The notes under the pieces are model-generated. The model worked only from the letters and a program-made list of their open reading frames with translations, was not told the origin of the DNA and did no database searches. This document shows, piece after piece, positions 41,593-50,788 of a stretch of DNA of 64,000 nucleotides (positions are counted from its first letter, which is position 1; the number at the start of each line of letters is the position of its first letter). Where the stretch lies: contig CAVTAS010000010.1 in NCBI GenBank assembly GCA_963732765.1, positions 806,001-870,000 of the forward strand, in the 5' to 3' direction. The stretch comes from JANYHF01 sp963732765 (GTDB taxonomy: Bacteria > Pseudomonadota > Alphaproteobacteria > Rhizobiales > Hyphomicrobiaceae). The translations under genes and the position numbers were made by a program.

Positions 41593-42358
41593 GTGCAACC
41601 ATCCCGCCCGAGGCCCATCCTGCCCGTCCTCACCATCCTGCGTTCCGCGCTCTACAACGTGCTGTTCTACGTTGTCACCGCGCTGTTCCTGATCCTGGGC
41701 AGCCCCCTTCTGCTGGCCCCGCGCCGCTATGCCATGATGGGTTTGATCGCCCACGCCAACACCTGCTGCTGGCTGCTGACGCTCATTGCGGGCACCAAGC
41801 TGGAGGTCCGCGGCCGCGAACATCTGCCGGCGGGCGCCGCCCTCATTGCCTCCAAGCATCAGTCGGCCTGGGACACTTTCGGCCTGATCCCGCTGCTGCA
41901 CGACCCTGCCCTGGTCATGAAGGCCGAGCTTGGCCGCATCCCGCTTTACGGTTGGTTTTCGCCGAAAATTCGGCATGATCCTGATCCCGCGCGAAAAGCG
42001 CGCCGCCGCCCTGAAACAGCTGCTGCGCGATGCCAAGACGCGCGCCGCCGACGGCCGGCACATCCTGATTTTCCCGGAAGGAACGCGGATGGCGCCAGGC
42101 GCACCGCCCGACTACAAACCCGGCGTGTCCGCGCTTTACGAGGCGCTCGACATCCCTTGCGTACCGATCGCTCTCAATACCGGCGTGTTCTGGCCCCGTC
42201 GCGGATTCTTGCGACGGCCGGGAACCATGATTGTCGAGTTCCTGGCCCCGCTTCCGCCCGACCTATCACGGCAGGAGTTCAACCGGACGCTGCAGGAGAG
42301 GATTGAAACCGCCACAGCGCGACTGGTCGCCGAGGCAAAGGAGCTCGCGGCGGATTAG
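41593..42358 (+). CDS. plsC: 1-acyl-sn-glycerol-3-phosphate acyltransferase (frameshifted in this sequence)
   Basis: A membrane acyltransferase that makes phosphatidic acid, about 254 residues after correction. The GTG at 41593 opens the first frame, with a hydrophobic anchor (NVLFYVVTALFLILGSPLLL) and the catalytic ASKHQSAWDTFGLI (HxxxxD). The frame breaks at about 41961-41964, where one extra C turns SRKFGMILIPREK into SPKIRH. The second frame continues HILIFPEGTRMAPGAPPDYK (the FPEGTR substrate motif) and VPIALNTGVFWPRRGF to the end. The insertion is minimal and the rest is conserved, so a sequencing error is likely. Confidence 0.88.
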
Positions 42359-42447
42359 AGTACAAATAGAGAACATTTTGTTAACTCGTGGACGCTGCAA
42401 TCCTATGGTCCGAGCCACAACATTCTGTGCGATTTGGGTGCAACACC

Positions 42448-44772
42448 ATGGAACAGCTGGCGATTTCGTCTCTGTCGCAACATATCTGGGACTTGAAATA
42501 TCGCCTGCGCGGGCCAGGACGGAACGCCCGTCGACCGCACTTTGGGCGATACCTGGCACCGGGTCGCGCGCGCCGCAGCCGAGGCCGAGAAGCCGGCCGC
42601 GCGCAAGCGCTGGACCACGCGCTTTGAAGAGGCGATGGCCGATTTCGCCTTCCTGCCGGCGGGACGGATTCTGGCCGGCGCAGGGACGGGCCGGAACGTC
42701 ACCTTGTTCAACTGCTTCGTGCTCGGCACCATCGGCGACGACATGGCCTCGATCTTCGCCAATGTCACCGACGCCGCGCTCACCATGCAGCAGGGCGGCG
42801 GCATCGGGCACGATTTTTCGACATTGCGCCCCAAAGGCGCGCCAGTGAAGGGCGTGGGTGCGGACGCCTCGGGCCCGATCAGCTTCATGGATGTGTGGGA
42901 CGCCATGTGCCGCACCATCATGTCGGCGGGACAGCGGCGCGGCGCCATGATGGGGACGATGCGCTGCGATCATCCCGACATCGAGGACTTCATCGCCGCC
43001 AAGGCGGACGCCAAGCGCCTGCGCAATTTCAATCTTTCGGTGCTGGTGACCGATCCGTTCGTGGCCGCCGTGAAAGCGGATGGCGACTGGCAGTTGATAT
43101 TCGCCGGCAAGGTCTACAAGACCGTGCGGGCGCGCGCACTCTGGGGCCAGATCATGCGCGCAACCTACGATTACGCCGAGCCCGGCGTCATCTTCATCGA
43201 CCGTATCAATGCCGCCAACAATCTCTCGTACTGCGAGACCATCGCGGCCACCAATCCTTGCGGCGAGCAGCCGTTGCCGCCCTATGGCGCCTGCCTGCTC
43301 GGGTCGCTCAATCTCGCGCGGCTGATCAGCAAGCCGTTCACAGATCATGCAGCGCTCGATATGGCGCGCCTGGAAGAGTTGACGGCGATCGCGATCCGCT
43401 TCCTGGACAACGTCATCGATGTCTCGGGCTATCCACTGCCCGCGCAGCGCAAGGAGGCAAACGACAAGCGCCGCTTGGGCCTTGGCATCACCGGGCTGGC
43501 CGACGCCCTGATCCTGTCAGGACAACACTATGGCTCGCCCGAAGCGCGCACCCGCGCCGGCCAATGGATGGCGGCGATCCAGAATGCTGCTTACCGGGCG
43601 AGTGCGGAGCTGGCCACCGAGCGGGGCAGTTTCCCTCTGTATGACGCCGAAAAGCTGCTGGCGGCGCCCGGCCCGCGACGGCTCGACACAGCGACCCGCA
43701 AGGCGATAGCCACCAAGGGCCTGCGCAACGGCCTCGTCACGTCGATCGCGCCCACCGGAACCATCTCGCTGCTGGCCGAAAACGTCTCCAGCGGCATCGA
43801 GCCGGTGTTCGGCCTCAGCTACACCCGCCGCGTGCTGGGCGAAGGCGGCGCGTCGCGCGAGATCAGGGTCGAGGACTATGCCCACCGCCTGTTCCGCGAC
43901 CGCTTCGGCGAGAGCGCAGCCTTGCCTGCCGCCTTCGTCACCGCAGCCGACCTGACGCCCGCCGCCCATCTTGAGATGCAGGCCGCGCTGCAGCCCAATG
44001 TCGACAGCTCGATTTCCAAGACCATCAACTGCCCCGAAGACATCAGCTTCGCCGACTTCGAACAGATCTATCTCAGCGCCTACGACCTCGGCCTGAAAGG
44101 TTGCACGACCTTCCGGCCGAACGCGGTAACCGGATCGGTGCTGACAGCAACACCACCAGCCGGCGCCGGGGCGCAACCCTCGCTCCCCTTACCTGCGCCA
44201 CTGCCGCCACAAGCCGTCACGGAGGCCCAAACCGCCCCGCTGCCACGCGATGCGGTGTTGCCCGGCTTCACCTACAAACTGCGCTGGCCCGACAGCGAGC
44301 ACGCCATCTACGTCACCATCAACGACGTCATCGAAGGCGGACAGCGCCGCCCGTTCGAGATTTTCATCAACTCCAAGAACCTGGAGCACTACGCCTGGAC
44401 CGTGGCGCTCACCCGCATGATCTCGGCCGTGTTCCGGCGCGGCGGCGATGTGTCCTTTGTCGTCGAGGAACTGAAGGCCGTGTTCGATCCGCGCGGCGGC
44501 CAGTGGCTGGCCGGCCAGTATGTGCCGAGCCTGCTTGCCGCCATCGGCGGGCTGATCGAACAGCACATGATCGCGACCGGTTTCATGCCGGCCGAACGTC
44601 CGCTGGCGCAGGCGGGAACGATCACCGTCGACGGCCAGCGCGCCGAACCGCTGGTTGCCCGCAGCACGCAACGCCGGGCGCACGCTTCTGCCCGCGCTGC
44701 CAGCAGCCGTCCTTCGTGATGCAGGAAAGCTGCTGGGTCTGCCAGTCCTGTGGCTTTTCCAGATGCGGGTGA
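42448..44772 (+). CDS. nrdJ: adenosylcobalamin-dependent ribonucleoside-diphosphate reductase (two frame breaks)
   Basis: Class II ribonucleotide reductase, which makes deoxynucleotides with coenzyme B12 and no oxygen requirement. The ATG at 42448 gives MEQLAISSLSQHIWDLKYRL; one extra G at 42511-42513 then shifts the frame, restored as GTPVDRTLGDTWHRVARAAA. Core motifs are present: NCFVLGTIGDDMASIFANVT, TNPCGEQPLPPYGACLLGSL (the catalytic NPCGE), TSIAPTGTISLLAENVSSGI and SSISKTINCPEDISFADFEQ. The C-terminal zinc ribbon FCPRCQQPSFVMQESCWVCQ, SCGFSRCG is again in the first frame, so a second change, about one missing base, lies near 44600-44690. The protein is about 774 residues. No cobalamin riboswitch is evident in the 90-bp leader. 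Confidence 0.9.
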
Positions 44773-44787
44773 GCGAAAATGACTAAG

Positions 44788-45756
44788 TCAGCGCCCGGCC
44801 GCCCGTGCCAAGCGGTCGTTGATGGCGGCGCCGAGGCCATCCTCCGGTATCGGCATCACAGCAATGCCGCTGACACCCATTGCATCGAGCTGACGCAGAG
44901 CCGCAAAGAGATTGGCCGCAGCCTCGCGCAAGTCGCCCGACGGGCTGAGATTGATCATCGGCCCGGCATGGTCCGGGACAATCGCTCCGTAGGCGAGACA
45001 GTGCTTCCTAGGCCCCGCCGATACCGCGTTCAACCGGACCGGGACGCTCGGCGCGTAGTGGCTGAGCAGCTGTCCTGGCGATACCGGGTGCTCCCCGCCG
45101 TCAACCGCCAACAGGGGTGCGATCCCGGTAACGGCGGCAATCTCGCCGGCCGTGACGCCGCCCAGCCTGAGCAGCACGGGCGTTGCTCCGATCGCGTCGA
45201 TCACCGTCGATTCCAGGCCAACCTCAGCCGGCCCGCCGTCGAGGATCATGGCGACGCTGGCCCCGAGGTCGGCTTCGACATGGGCGGCCAGAGTGGGGCT
45301 GACATGGCCAGACCGATTGGCCGAAGGCGCCGCCACAGGTCGGCCGCAGGCTGCCAGCAGCGCCCTGGCCACCGGATGACGCGGCACCCGCAACGCGACC
45401 GTCTCGAGCCCCGCCGTCGCCAGTTCCGCAATCTGGGACCCGGCCAATTTTCGCACCACCAGCGTCAGCGGCCCCGGCCAGAAGGCCTCGGCAAGCTCGT
45501 CGGCCAGAGGGCCAAACTCGCCAAGCCGGCGAGCGGCAGCCACGTCGGCTACATGAATGATCAGCGGATTGAAATGCGGCCGCCCTTTGGCCTCGAAGAT
45601 CGCGGCGACCGCCCGTCCCTGGGTTGCATCGGCGCCGAGCCCGTAAACCGTCTCGGTGGGAAAGGCCACCAGCTCGCCCGCGCGCAACAGCTTGGCCGCT
45701 TTCGCGATGGCGGCAGGCGTTGCGGTCTCGGTCGGCATCGGCGTAGGGCTCCGCAT
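44788..45756 (-). CDS. L-threonylcarbamoyladenylate synthase (Sua5/YciO/YrdC type)
   Basis: A 322-residue enzyme that makes threonylcarbamoyl-AMP from threonine, bicarbonate and ATP, the first step of t6A modification of tRNAs that read ANN codons. The YrdC domain is seen in LVAFPTETVYGLGADATQGR, FEAKGRPHFNPLIIHVADVA, FWPGPLTLVVRK and VAAPSANRSGHVSPT. The C-terminal Sua5 domain (SPGQLLSHYAPSVPVRLNAV) makes it the long two-domain form. The ATG at 45756 is used; the ATG at 45738 (MPTETATPA) is equally possible. It converges on nrdJ with 15 bp between the stops. Confidence 0.93.
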   Translation of the reverse strand: MRSPTPMPTETATPAAIAKAAKLLRAGELVAFPTETVYGLGADATQGRAVAAIFEAKGRPHFNPLIIHVADVAAARRLGEFGPLADELAEAFWPGPLTLVVRKLAGSQIAELATAGLETVALRVPRHPVARALLAACGRPVAAPSANRSGHVSPTLAAHVEADLGASVAMILDGGPAEVGLESTVIDAIGATPVLLRLGGVTAGEIAAVTGIAPLLAVDGGEHPVSPGQLLSHYAPSVPVRLNAVSAGPRKHCLAYGAIVPDHAGPMINLSPSGDLREAAANLFAALRQLDAMGVSGIAVMPIPEDGLGAAINDRLARAAGR

Positions 45757-45908
45757 TGGCGCACAGGCTTTGCAGCACCCACTCTTGCGGGCCTACGGGT
45801 TCGAGGTAAGGTCGAACATGCGATCGGGGTTTGCGCTGCTGTCGGCGGCCCCGTCAAGCCTCGGCAGCCCGAAGCGACCCGCCGGGGCGACACCATGAGG
45901 GTCCTCAG

Positions 45909-47674
45909 ATGAGCTACCGCGCCCCGCTCGACGATATCCGCCTCGCCCTCGCGGCCACCGGCGCGGTCGATGCCGATCCCGATCTTACGGCGTCGGTGCT
46001 GGAAGGCGCGGCCCGCTTTGCCGAGGACGTGCTCGCCCCGCTCGACCGTGTCGGCGATCAGCATCCAGCCAAGCTGGTCGGCGACAAAGTTCTGACATCC
46101 CCGGGCTGGGAGAAAGCCTACCAGGCCTTCGTCGAGGGAGGCTGGCCAGCGCTCTCGGGCCCCGAGGAATTTGGTGGCCAAGGGCTCCCGCACGTCCTCG
46201 CCTCCAGCGTGATCGAGATTTGGAGTAGCGCCAATCTCGCCTTCGGCTTGTGCCCGCTGCTCACCCAAGGCGCCGTCGACGCGCTGCGCGCCGCCGCCAG
46301 CCCCGAACTCAAAGCAGCGCTATCTGCCCAAGATGGTGTCGGGCGAGTGGACCGGCACCATGAACCTCACCGAGCCCCACGCCGGCACCGACCTCGGCGC
46401 TCTGAAAACCCGCGCCGTTCCCCAAGCCGACGGCAGTTATCCGGATCTTCGGCACCAAGATCTACATCACCTACGGCGACCACGAACTGACCCCCAACAT
46501 CATCCATCTGGTGCTGGCGCGCCTGCCCGATGCCCCGGCCGGAACGCGCGGCATCTCGCTGTTTGTGGTGCCCAAGTATCTCGTCAAGCCGGATGGTTCG
46601 CTGGGACAGCGCAATGACCTGCGCGCTACCGGCCTCGAGCACAAGCTCGGCATCCACGGCAGTCCGACCTGCGTCATGACGTTTGGCGAGACAGACGGCG
46701 CGGTCGGCCACCTGGTCGGCGAACTCGGGCGCGGCCTGAACCACATGTTCGTGATGATGAACCGCGCTCGCCTGGATGTCGGCATGCAGGGCGTCGCAAC
46801 AGCCGAACGGGCGACCCAGCGAGCGCTCGCCTATGCCCAAGACCGCCGCCAAGGCCGCTCTGCTACGACGCCGCCGGGAGCGATGGCACCGATTGCCGAA
46901 CATCCCGATATCCGGCGCATGCTGATGCAGATGCGAGCGCTGACTGCGGCGTCGCGCGCACTCTGCCTTGCCACGGCCCACGCCCTCGACGACAGCGAAC
47001 GGGCAACCGATCCCGCGCTCCGCAGCAGTGGCGGCCAACCGCGCCGCGCTGCTGACTCCGGTCGCCAAAGCCTTTTCGACCGACGCAGCCGTCGAGGTCG
47101 CATCGCTGGGCGTGCAGGTGCACGGCGGCTCCGGTTTCATCGAGGGGACGGGCGCGGCCCAGCACTACCGCGACGCCCGCATCCTGCCGATCTACGAAGG
47201 CACCAATGGCGTGCAGGCCATCGATCTGGTGACGCGCAAGCTGCCGCTGGATGGCGGCCAGGTCTGTCGCGGGCTATCTGGCGACACTCGATGCCAGAAC
47301 AGCCGAGATCGCGGCCTCCAATCTGCCCGGATTTGCAGTACTGGCGGCCAACCTGCTGGAAGCGAACGCGGCTCTTGCGCGAGGCCACGGAGTGGCTCGG
47401 CCGCGAGCTGACACGCAATCCTGATGGGGCGCTCGCCGGCGCCACCCCCTACCTGCGGTTGTTTGGCATTGCGGCCGGCGGCGTAGCGCTCGGATCGACG
47501 GCGCTGGCGTCTGCGCGATCGGGATCGACCGCCCCCCACGACAAGCGCTGCCTCGCCGCCGCCAGGTTCTTTGCCACCACTCTCTCGCCAACCGCGCGCG
47601 GTCTGGCCAAAATCGTCATGGACGGCGCCGCGCATCTGCCCGCCGCGGGCGCCGAATGGGATGGGCTGGCATGA
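45909..47674 (+). pseudogene. acyl-CoA dehydrogenase (FadE-like, about 588 residues) broken by five +1 shifts
   Basis: The ATG at 45909 starts MSYRAPLDDIRLALAATGAV, typical of the long acyl-CoA dehydrogenases with a C-terminal extension. Pieces in successive frames make one protein: SGEWTGTMNLTEPHAGTDLG, GHLVGELGRGLNHMFVMMNR, VAKAFSTDAAVEVASLGVQV with HGGSGFIEGTGAAQHYRDAR (active region), and the C-terminal FAVLAANLLEA, LLREATEWLGRELTRNPDGA. Breaks lie near 46311-46313 (AAA), 46441-46442, 47012-47014 (CCC), 47271-47273 (GGG) and 47365-47366, all with one extra base. So either a decayed gene or a badly read stretch. Its stop overlaps the permease start (ATGA), suggesting an operon. Confidence 0.85.
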
Positions 47675-48612
47675 GCAGCACTGCGTCACCCGGGACTTCG
47701 GTCAATACGTTGGGGCGGATCGCCGATCATCTCTATGCGCATCCTCGGCTGCTGCTGGGGCTGCTGCTCGCACCACCGCTGGTCTGGCTCGGGATCGTCT
47801 ACCTCGGATCGCTGGTAACGCTGCTGGCCTACAGCTTTTTCTCGCTCGATGACTTCTCCGGGGTCATCACCTATTCGCCGACCCTGCGCACCTACGCCCA
47901 GCTGTTCGACAGCGCCAACTTAGATGTCATCTGGCGCACCGTCGCCATGGCCGCCGCCGTCACGCTCGCCGACGCCGCCATCGCCTTTCCAATCGCCTAC
48001 TATGCGGCGCGCTACGCCAAAGGCCGCTCCAAGGCGCTGTTCTATCTGGCTGTCATGCTGCCGCTCTGGTCGAGCTATCTCGTCAAGGTCTACGCCTGGA
48101 AAATGATCCTGGCCAAGGAGGGCATCGTCACCTGGGTCGCCCAGCACCTGGGTCTCGGCTGGGCCTTGGACGGCCTTTTGTCGATCCCGGTCATCGGCGG
48201 CCCGTCGCTGTCCATCAGCTACATCGGCACTTTCCTGGTGTTCTGCTATGTTTGGCTACCCTATATGATCCTGCCGGCGCAGGCCGCGCTCGAACGCGTC
48301 CCCGGCAGCCTGATCGAGGCGGCCGGCGATCTCGGCGCCACCCCCAGCCAGACCTTCCGTACGGTGATCTTCCCGCTTGCGCTGCCCGGGCTGATCGCGG
48401 GATCAATCTTCACATTCTCGCTGACGCTGGGCGACTACATCATCCCGCAGATCGTGGGCAATTCGAGCTACTTCATCGGCCTTGCGGTCTATTCACAGCA
48501 GGGCACAGCCGGCAACATCCCGCTGGCCGCCGCGCTCACCGTGGTGCCAATCGTGATCATGGGGCTGTATCTTTTCGGGGCCAAAAGGATGGGAGCCTTC
48601 GATGCGCTGTGA
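47671..48612 (+). CDS. ABC transporter permease, spermidine/putrescine type (PotB-like)
   Basis: A 313-residue inner-membrane permease from the ATG at 47671, overlapping the stop of the acyl-CoA dehydrogenase gene. Six helices are visible after a hydrophilic N-terminus. The EAA loop reads LERVPGSLIEAAGDLGATPS, the PotB pattern, and LGDYIIPQIVGNSSYFIG is characteristic of this group. Its pair should be the permease at 49282-50088. No binding protein or ATPase gene is in the window, so they must be elsewhere. The ligand is inferred (polyamine or similar) only from family. Confidence 0.92.
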   Translation: MSSTASPGTSVNTLGRIADHLYAHPRLLLGLLLAPPLVWLGIVYLGSLVTLLAYSFFSLDDFSGVITYSPTLRTYAQLFDSANLDVIWRTVAMAAAVTLADAAIAFPIAYYAARYAKGRSKALFYLAVMLPLWSSYLVKVYAWKMILAKEGIVTWVAQHLGLGWALDGLLSIPVIGGPSLSISYIGTFLVFCYVWLPYMILPAQAALERVPGSLIEAAGDLGATPSQTFRTVIFPLALPGLIAGSIFTFSLTLGDYIIPQIVGNSSYFIGLAVYSQQGTAGNIPLAAALTVVPIVIMGLYLFGAKRMGAFDAL

Positions 48613-48616
48613 GTGG

Positions 48617-48645
48617 TTGCAGCTTGGCGCACTAAGAGTTATACT
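48617..48645 (+). promoter_or_regulatory. promoter of the toxin-antitoxin pair, apparently leaderless
   Basis: TTGCAG (48617-48622) and TATACT (48640-48645) are 17 bp apart, a near-ideal spacing; TATACT matches five of six consensus positions and TTGCAG three. The next start codon is the ATG at 48652, so transcription should begin at or next to the ATG. The surrounding GTTATAC..GTATGAAAAC has partial two-fold symmetry and could be the operator. Confidence 0.5.
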
Positions 48646-48651
48646 TTCGGT

Positions 48652-48930
48652 ATGAAAACCGCCGTATCCATCTCCGACGAGACGTTCCTGGCAGCAGAGA
48701 AACTGGCCAAGGAGCGCGGCTTGAAGCGCAGCCAGCTGTATGACATGGCGCTTAAGGCGTTCCTGAAGGAGCAGGAAGACAAGGCAATCACCGAACAGCT
48801 CAACAAATTCTACGCCAACTTCGATGAACCGCCAGATCCGTTTCTATTGGAAGCAGCCCGGCGCACATTTCTGAACACTGAGTGGGACGAAGGTGAGTCC
48901 GATGCGCCGGGGCGAGATCTGGTGGATTGA
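48652..48930 (+). CDS. ribbon-helix-helix antitoxin of a MazEF-like module
   Basis: A 92-residue protein from the ATG at 48652. The N-terminal KTAVSISDETFLAAEKLAKE, RGLKRSQLYDMALKAFLKEQ is a CopG/MazE-like ribbon-helix-helix DNA-binding fold; the C-terminal half (FYANFDEPPDPFLLEAARRT) is extended and acidic, the part that would wrap around the toxin. It ends at 48930 inside the toxin gene, overlapping it by 29 bp. The pair has its own promoter and sits between two genes for permeases of one ABC transporter. Confidence 0.88.
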   Translation: MKTAVSISDETFLAAEKLAKERGLKRSQLYDMALKAFLKEQEDKAITEQLNKFYANFDEPPDPFLLEAARRTFLNTEWDEGESDAPGRDLVD

Positions 48931-49255
48931 CTTTGGCGAACCGTTTGGTTCGGCGCCCGGCTTCCGAAGGCCCTGCCTGATCGTCTCTGCGAACGTAATC
49001 AACGCAACCGCAGTCAACACTGTAATCGTTGCAACGATCACGTCGCAGTTGCGCTTTGCCAATGTTCCAGGATGTTTTCGCTTGCCCAGCGGCGAAACCG
49101 GACTGAGAGTTGTCTCTTATGTCAATGTTGGCCACTTGACCACCGTCGACAAGCAACTCGTGAAGGAGCGCGTTGGCCGCATCCCGGATGATTCCTGGAA
49201 GTCCCTTGAGGACAATCTGCGCACAGTTTTGGGCATCTCCAAGTCGAGCCCGTAG
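48902..49255 (+). CDS. MazF/PemK-family endoribonuclease toxin
   Basis: A 117-residue toxin from the ATG at 48902, within the antitoxin gene. MazF marks are MRRGEIWWIDFGEPFGS, FRRPCLIVSANVINATAVNT, VIVATITSQLRFANVPG and LPSGETGLRVVSYVNVGHLT, ending with RVGRIPDDSWKSLEDNL. Relatives cut RNA at specific short sequences to stop growth. The overlap with the antitoxin gene ensures coupled translation. The next gene downstream, a permease with a TTG start, follows after 26 bp with its own ribosome site. Confidence 0.92.
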   Translation: MRRGEIWWIDFGEPFGSAPGFRRPCLIVSANVINATAVNTVIVATITSQLRFANVPGCFRLPSGETGLRVVSYVNVGHLTTVDKQLVKERVGRIPDDSWKSLEDNLRTVLGISKSSP

Positions 49256-49281
49256 CAAGGCGCTAAGGAGGACGGATTAGC

Positions 49282-50088
49282 TTGTCGAGTTCCAAGGCCC
49301 CCCTCCCGCTACGCATCGCCGCCATCGCCGGCCTCGCCTTCCTGCATCTGCCGCTGCTGCTGATCTTCCTCTATGCCTTCACCACCGAGGAAAAGAGCTA
49401 CCAGTTCCCGCCGCCCGGCTTGACCACCAAATGGTTCGCCGTCGCCTGGGGGCGGCAGGACATCTGGGACGCCATTTGGTTGTCGCTGAAGGTCGCCACC
49501 ATTTCGACCGGACTGGCGCTGGTCCTCGGCACCATGGCCGCCGCCGCTGTCTCGCGCACCCGCTTTTTTGGCCGCGACGCCGTCACGCTGCTGCTCCTGC
49601 TGCCGATCGCGCTGCCCGGCATCATCACCGGCATCAGTTTGCGCGCAGCCTTCAACCTGATGGACCTGCCGTTCAGTTTCTGGACCATCGTGCTGGGACA
49701 CGCGACCTTCTGCATCGTGGTGGTCTATAACAATGCTGTCGCCCGCTTCCGGCGCACGACGGGCTCGCTGATCGAAGCCTCGATGGATCTGGGGGCGGAC
49801 GGTTTCCAGACCTTCCGTTACGTGGTGCTGCCGGGACTGGCCACGGCGCTGCTTGCCGGTGGCATGCTGGCCTTCGCGCTGTCGTTCGATGAGGTGATCG
49901 TGACCACCTTCACGGCTGGCCAGCAGGCGACCTTGCCGATCTGGATGCTGGGCGAGTTGATCCGGCCCCGTCAGCGCCCACTGACCAATGTGGTCGCCAT
50001 CTTCGTCATCGTGGTCACCTTTCTACCGATCCTGGCGGCCTATTATTTGACGCGCGACACCGATACCGTCGCCGGGCAGGGCAAATAA
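49282..50088 (+). CDS. ABC transporter permease, spermidine/putrescine type (PotC-like)
   Basis: A 268-residue inner-membrane permease with six helices, starting at the TTG 49282 with AAGGAGG about 10 bases upstream. The EAA loop is FRRTTGSLIEASMDLGADGF, and the C-terminal FSFDEVIVTTFTAGQQATLP-type region (LSFDEVIVTTFTAGQQATLP here) is standard for PotC/YdcV. It should pair with the permease at 47671, from which it is split by the MazEF-like module. The binding protein and ATPase are not next to it; the following gene is bioY. Confidence 0.92.
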   Translation: MSSSKAPLPLRIAAIAGLAFLHLPLLLIFLYAFTTEEKSYQFPPPGLTTKWFAVAWGRQDIWDAIWLSLKVATISTGLALVLGTMAAAAVSRTRFFGRDAVTLLLLLPIALPGIITGISLRAAFNLMDLPFSFWTIVLGHATFCIVVVYNNAVARFRRTTGSLIEASMDLGADGFQTFRYVVLPGLATALLAGGMLAFALSFDEVIVTTFTAGQQATLPIWMLGELIRPRQRPLTNVVAIFVIVVTFLPILAAYYLTRDTDTVAGQGK

Positions 50089-50199
50089 GTCGTGCGCAAT
50101 CGGCATCGACAGACCGCCCTCACCTGCGCTAGGCAGGAACCGAAATCTGCACGGAAGATCGCTTCAATCCGCCGACCGTTCGACGCCAAGGAGACACTA

Positions 50200-50778
50200 A
50201 TGCATATCACGTTCGCTGCCAGTCTGTGGCCCGCCGCCCGTTCCAACCTGGCCTATCAGGCGCTGCTGGCAGTGATCGGCAGTGTGCTGCTGTTCGCCTC
50301 CGCGCAGGTGCAGATCCCGGTGCAGCCGGTGCCGTTCACGCTGCAGACCATGGTGCTGCTGCTGATCGGTGCGGCCTACGGCCCCTGGCTGGGCGCCGCC
50401 ACCGCGATCCTTTACATCGCGGAAGGCCTGGTTGGTCTGCCGGTGTTCCAGGAGTTCAAGACCGGCGCACAGGTCTACTACACTGCCGGCTATCTCGCTG
50501 GCTTCCCAATCGCCGCGTTCGTTGCCGGCTGGTTCACGCGCTCCAACCGCATCCAGGGTGTTGTTCCCGCTCTCGTCACGGCGCTGATCGCCTTCCTGGT
50601 CGCCGACGCCATCGTGTTTGCCCTGGGGTACACATGGCTCGCCAATCTGATCGGGGCCGACAAGGCATGGGCGGGCGGCGTGGCTCCGTTCCTGCTGTGG
50701 GACGGCGTGAAAGTCGCGCTGGCCGCGCTGATCACGACCGGCGCTTGGCGAACGCTCTCGACCGACCGGATCGGCTGA
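50200..50778 (+). CDS. bioY: biotin transporter BioY
   Basis: A 192-residue substrate-capture membrane protein of the energy-coupling-factor type. The ATG at 50200 has AAGGAG seven bases upstream. BioY marks are FASAQVQIPVQPVPFTLQTM, LIGAAYGPWLGAATAILYIA, EGLVGLPVF and a late GVAPFLLWDGVKVALAALIT; six helices. BioY can work alone or with EcfAT; none of the latter is nearby. It is followed 10 bp later by a lipoyl-domain hydrolase, presumably in the same transcript, which is unusual company for a biotin importer. Confidence 0.93.
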   Translation: MHITFAASLWPAARSNLAYQALLAVIGSVLLFASAQVQIPVQPVPFTLQTMVLLLIGAAYGPWLGAATAILYIAEGLVGLPVFQEFKTGAQVYYTAGYLAGFPIAAFVAGWFTRSNRIQGVVPALVTALIAFLVADAIVFALGYTWLANLIGADKAWAGGVAPFLLWDGVKVALAALITTGAWRTLSTDRIG

Positions 50779-50788
50779 ACGCATCCCG

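Noticed and set aside
42358..42447. A cobalamin riboswitch or NrdR boxes before the B12-dependent reductase
   Set aside because: The 90-bp leader is too short for a cobalamin riboswitch and shows no NrdR-type palindrome; GAAC-N7-TAAC (one mismatch from an alphaproteobacterial LexA box) was also judged too weak.
45909..47674. Programmed +1 frameshifting in the acyl-CoA dehydrogenase and other broken genes
   Set aside because: Shift sites share no slippery sequence, stop codon or structure, and occur in unrelated genes; error or decay explains them better.
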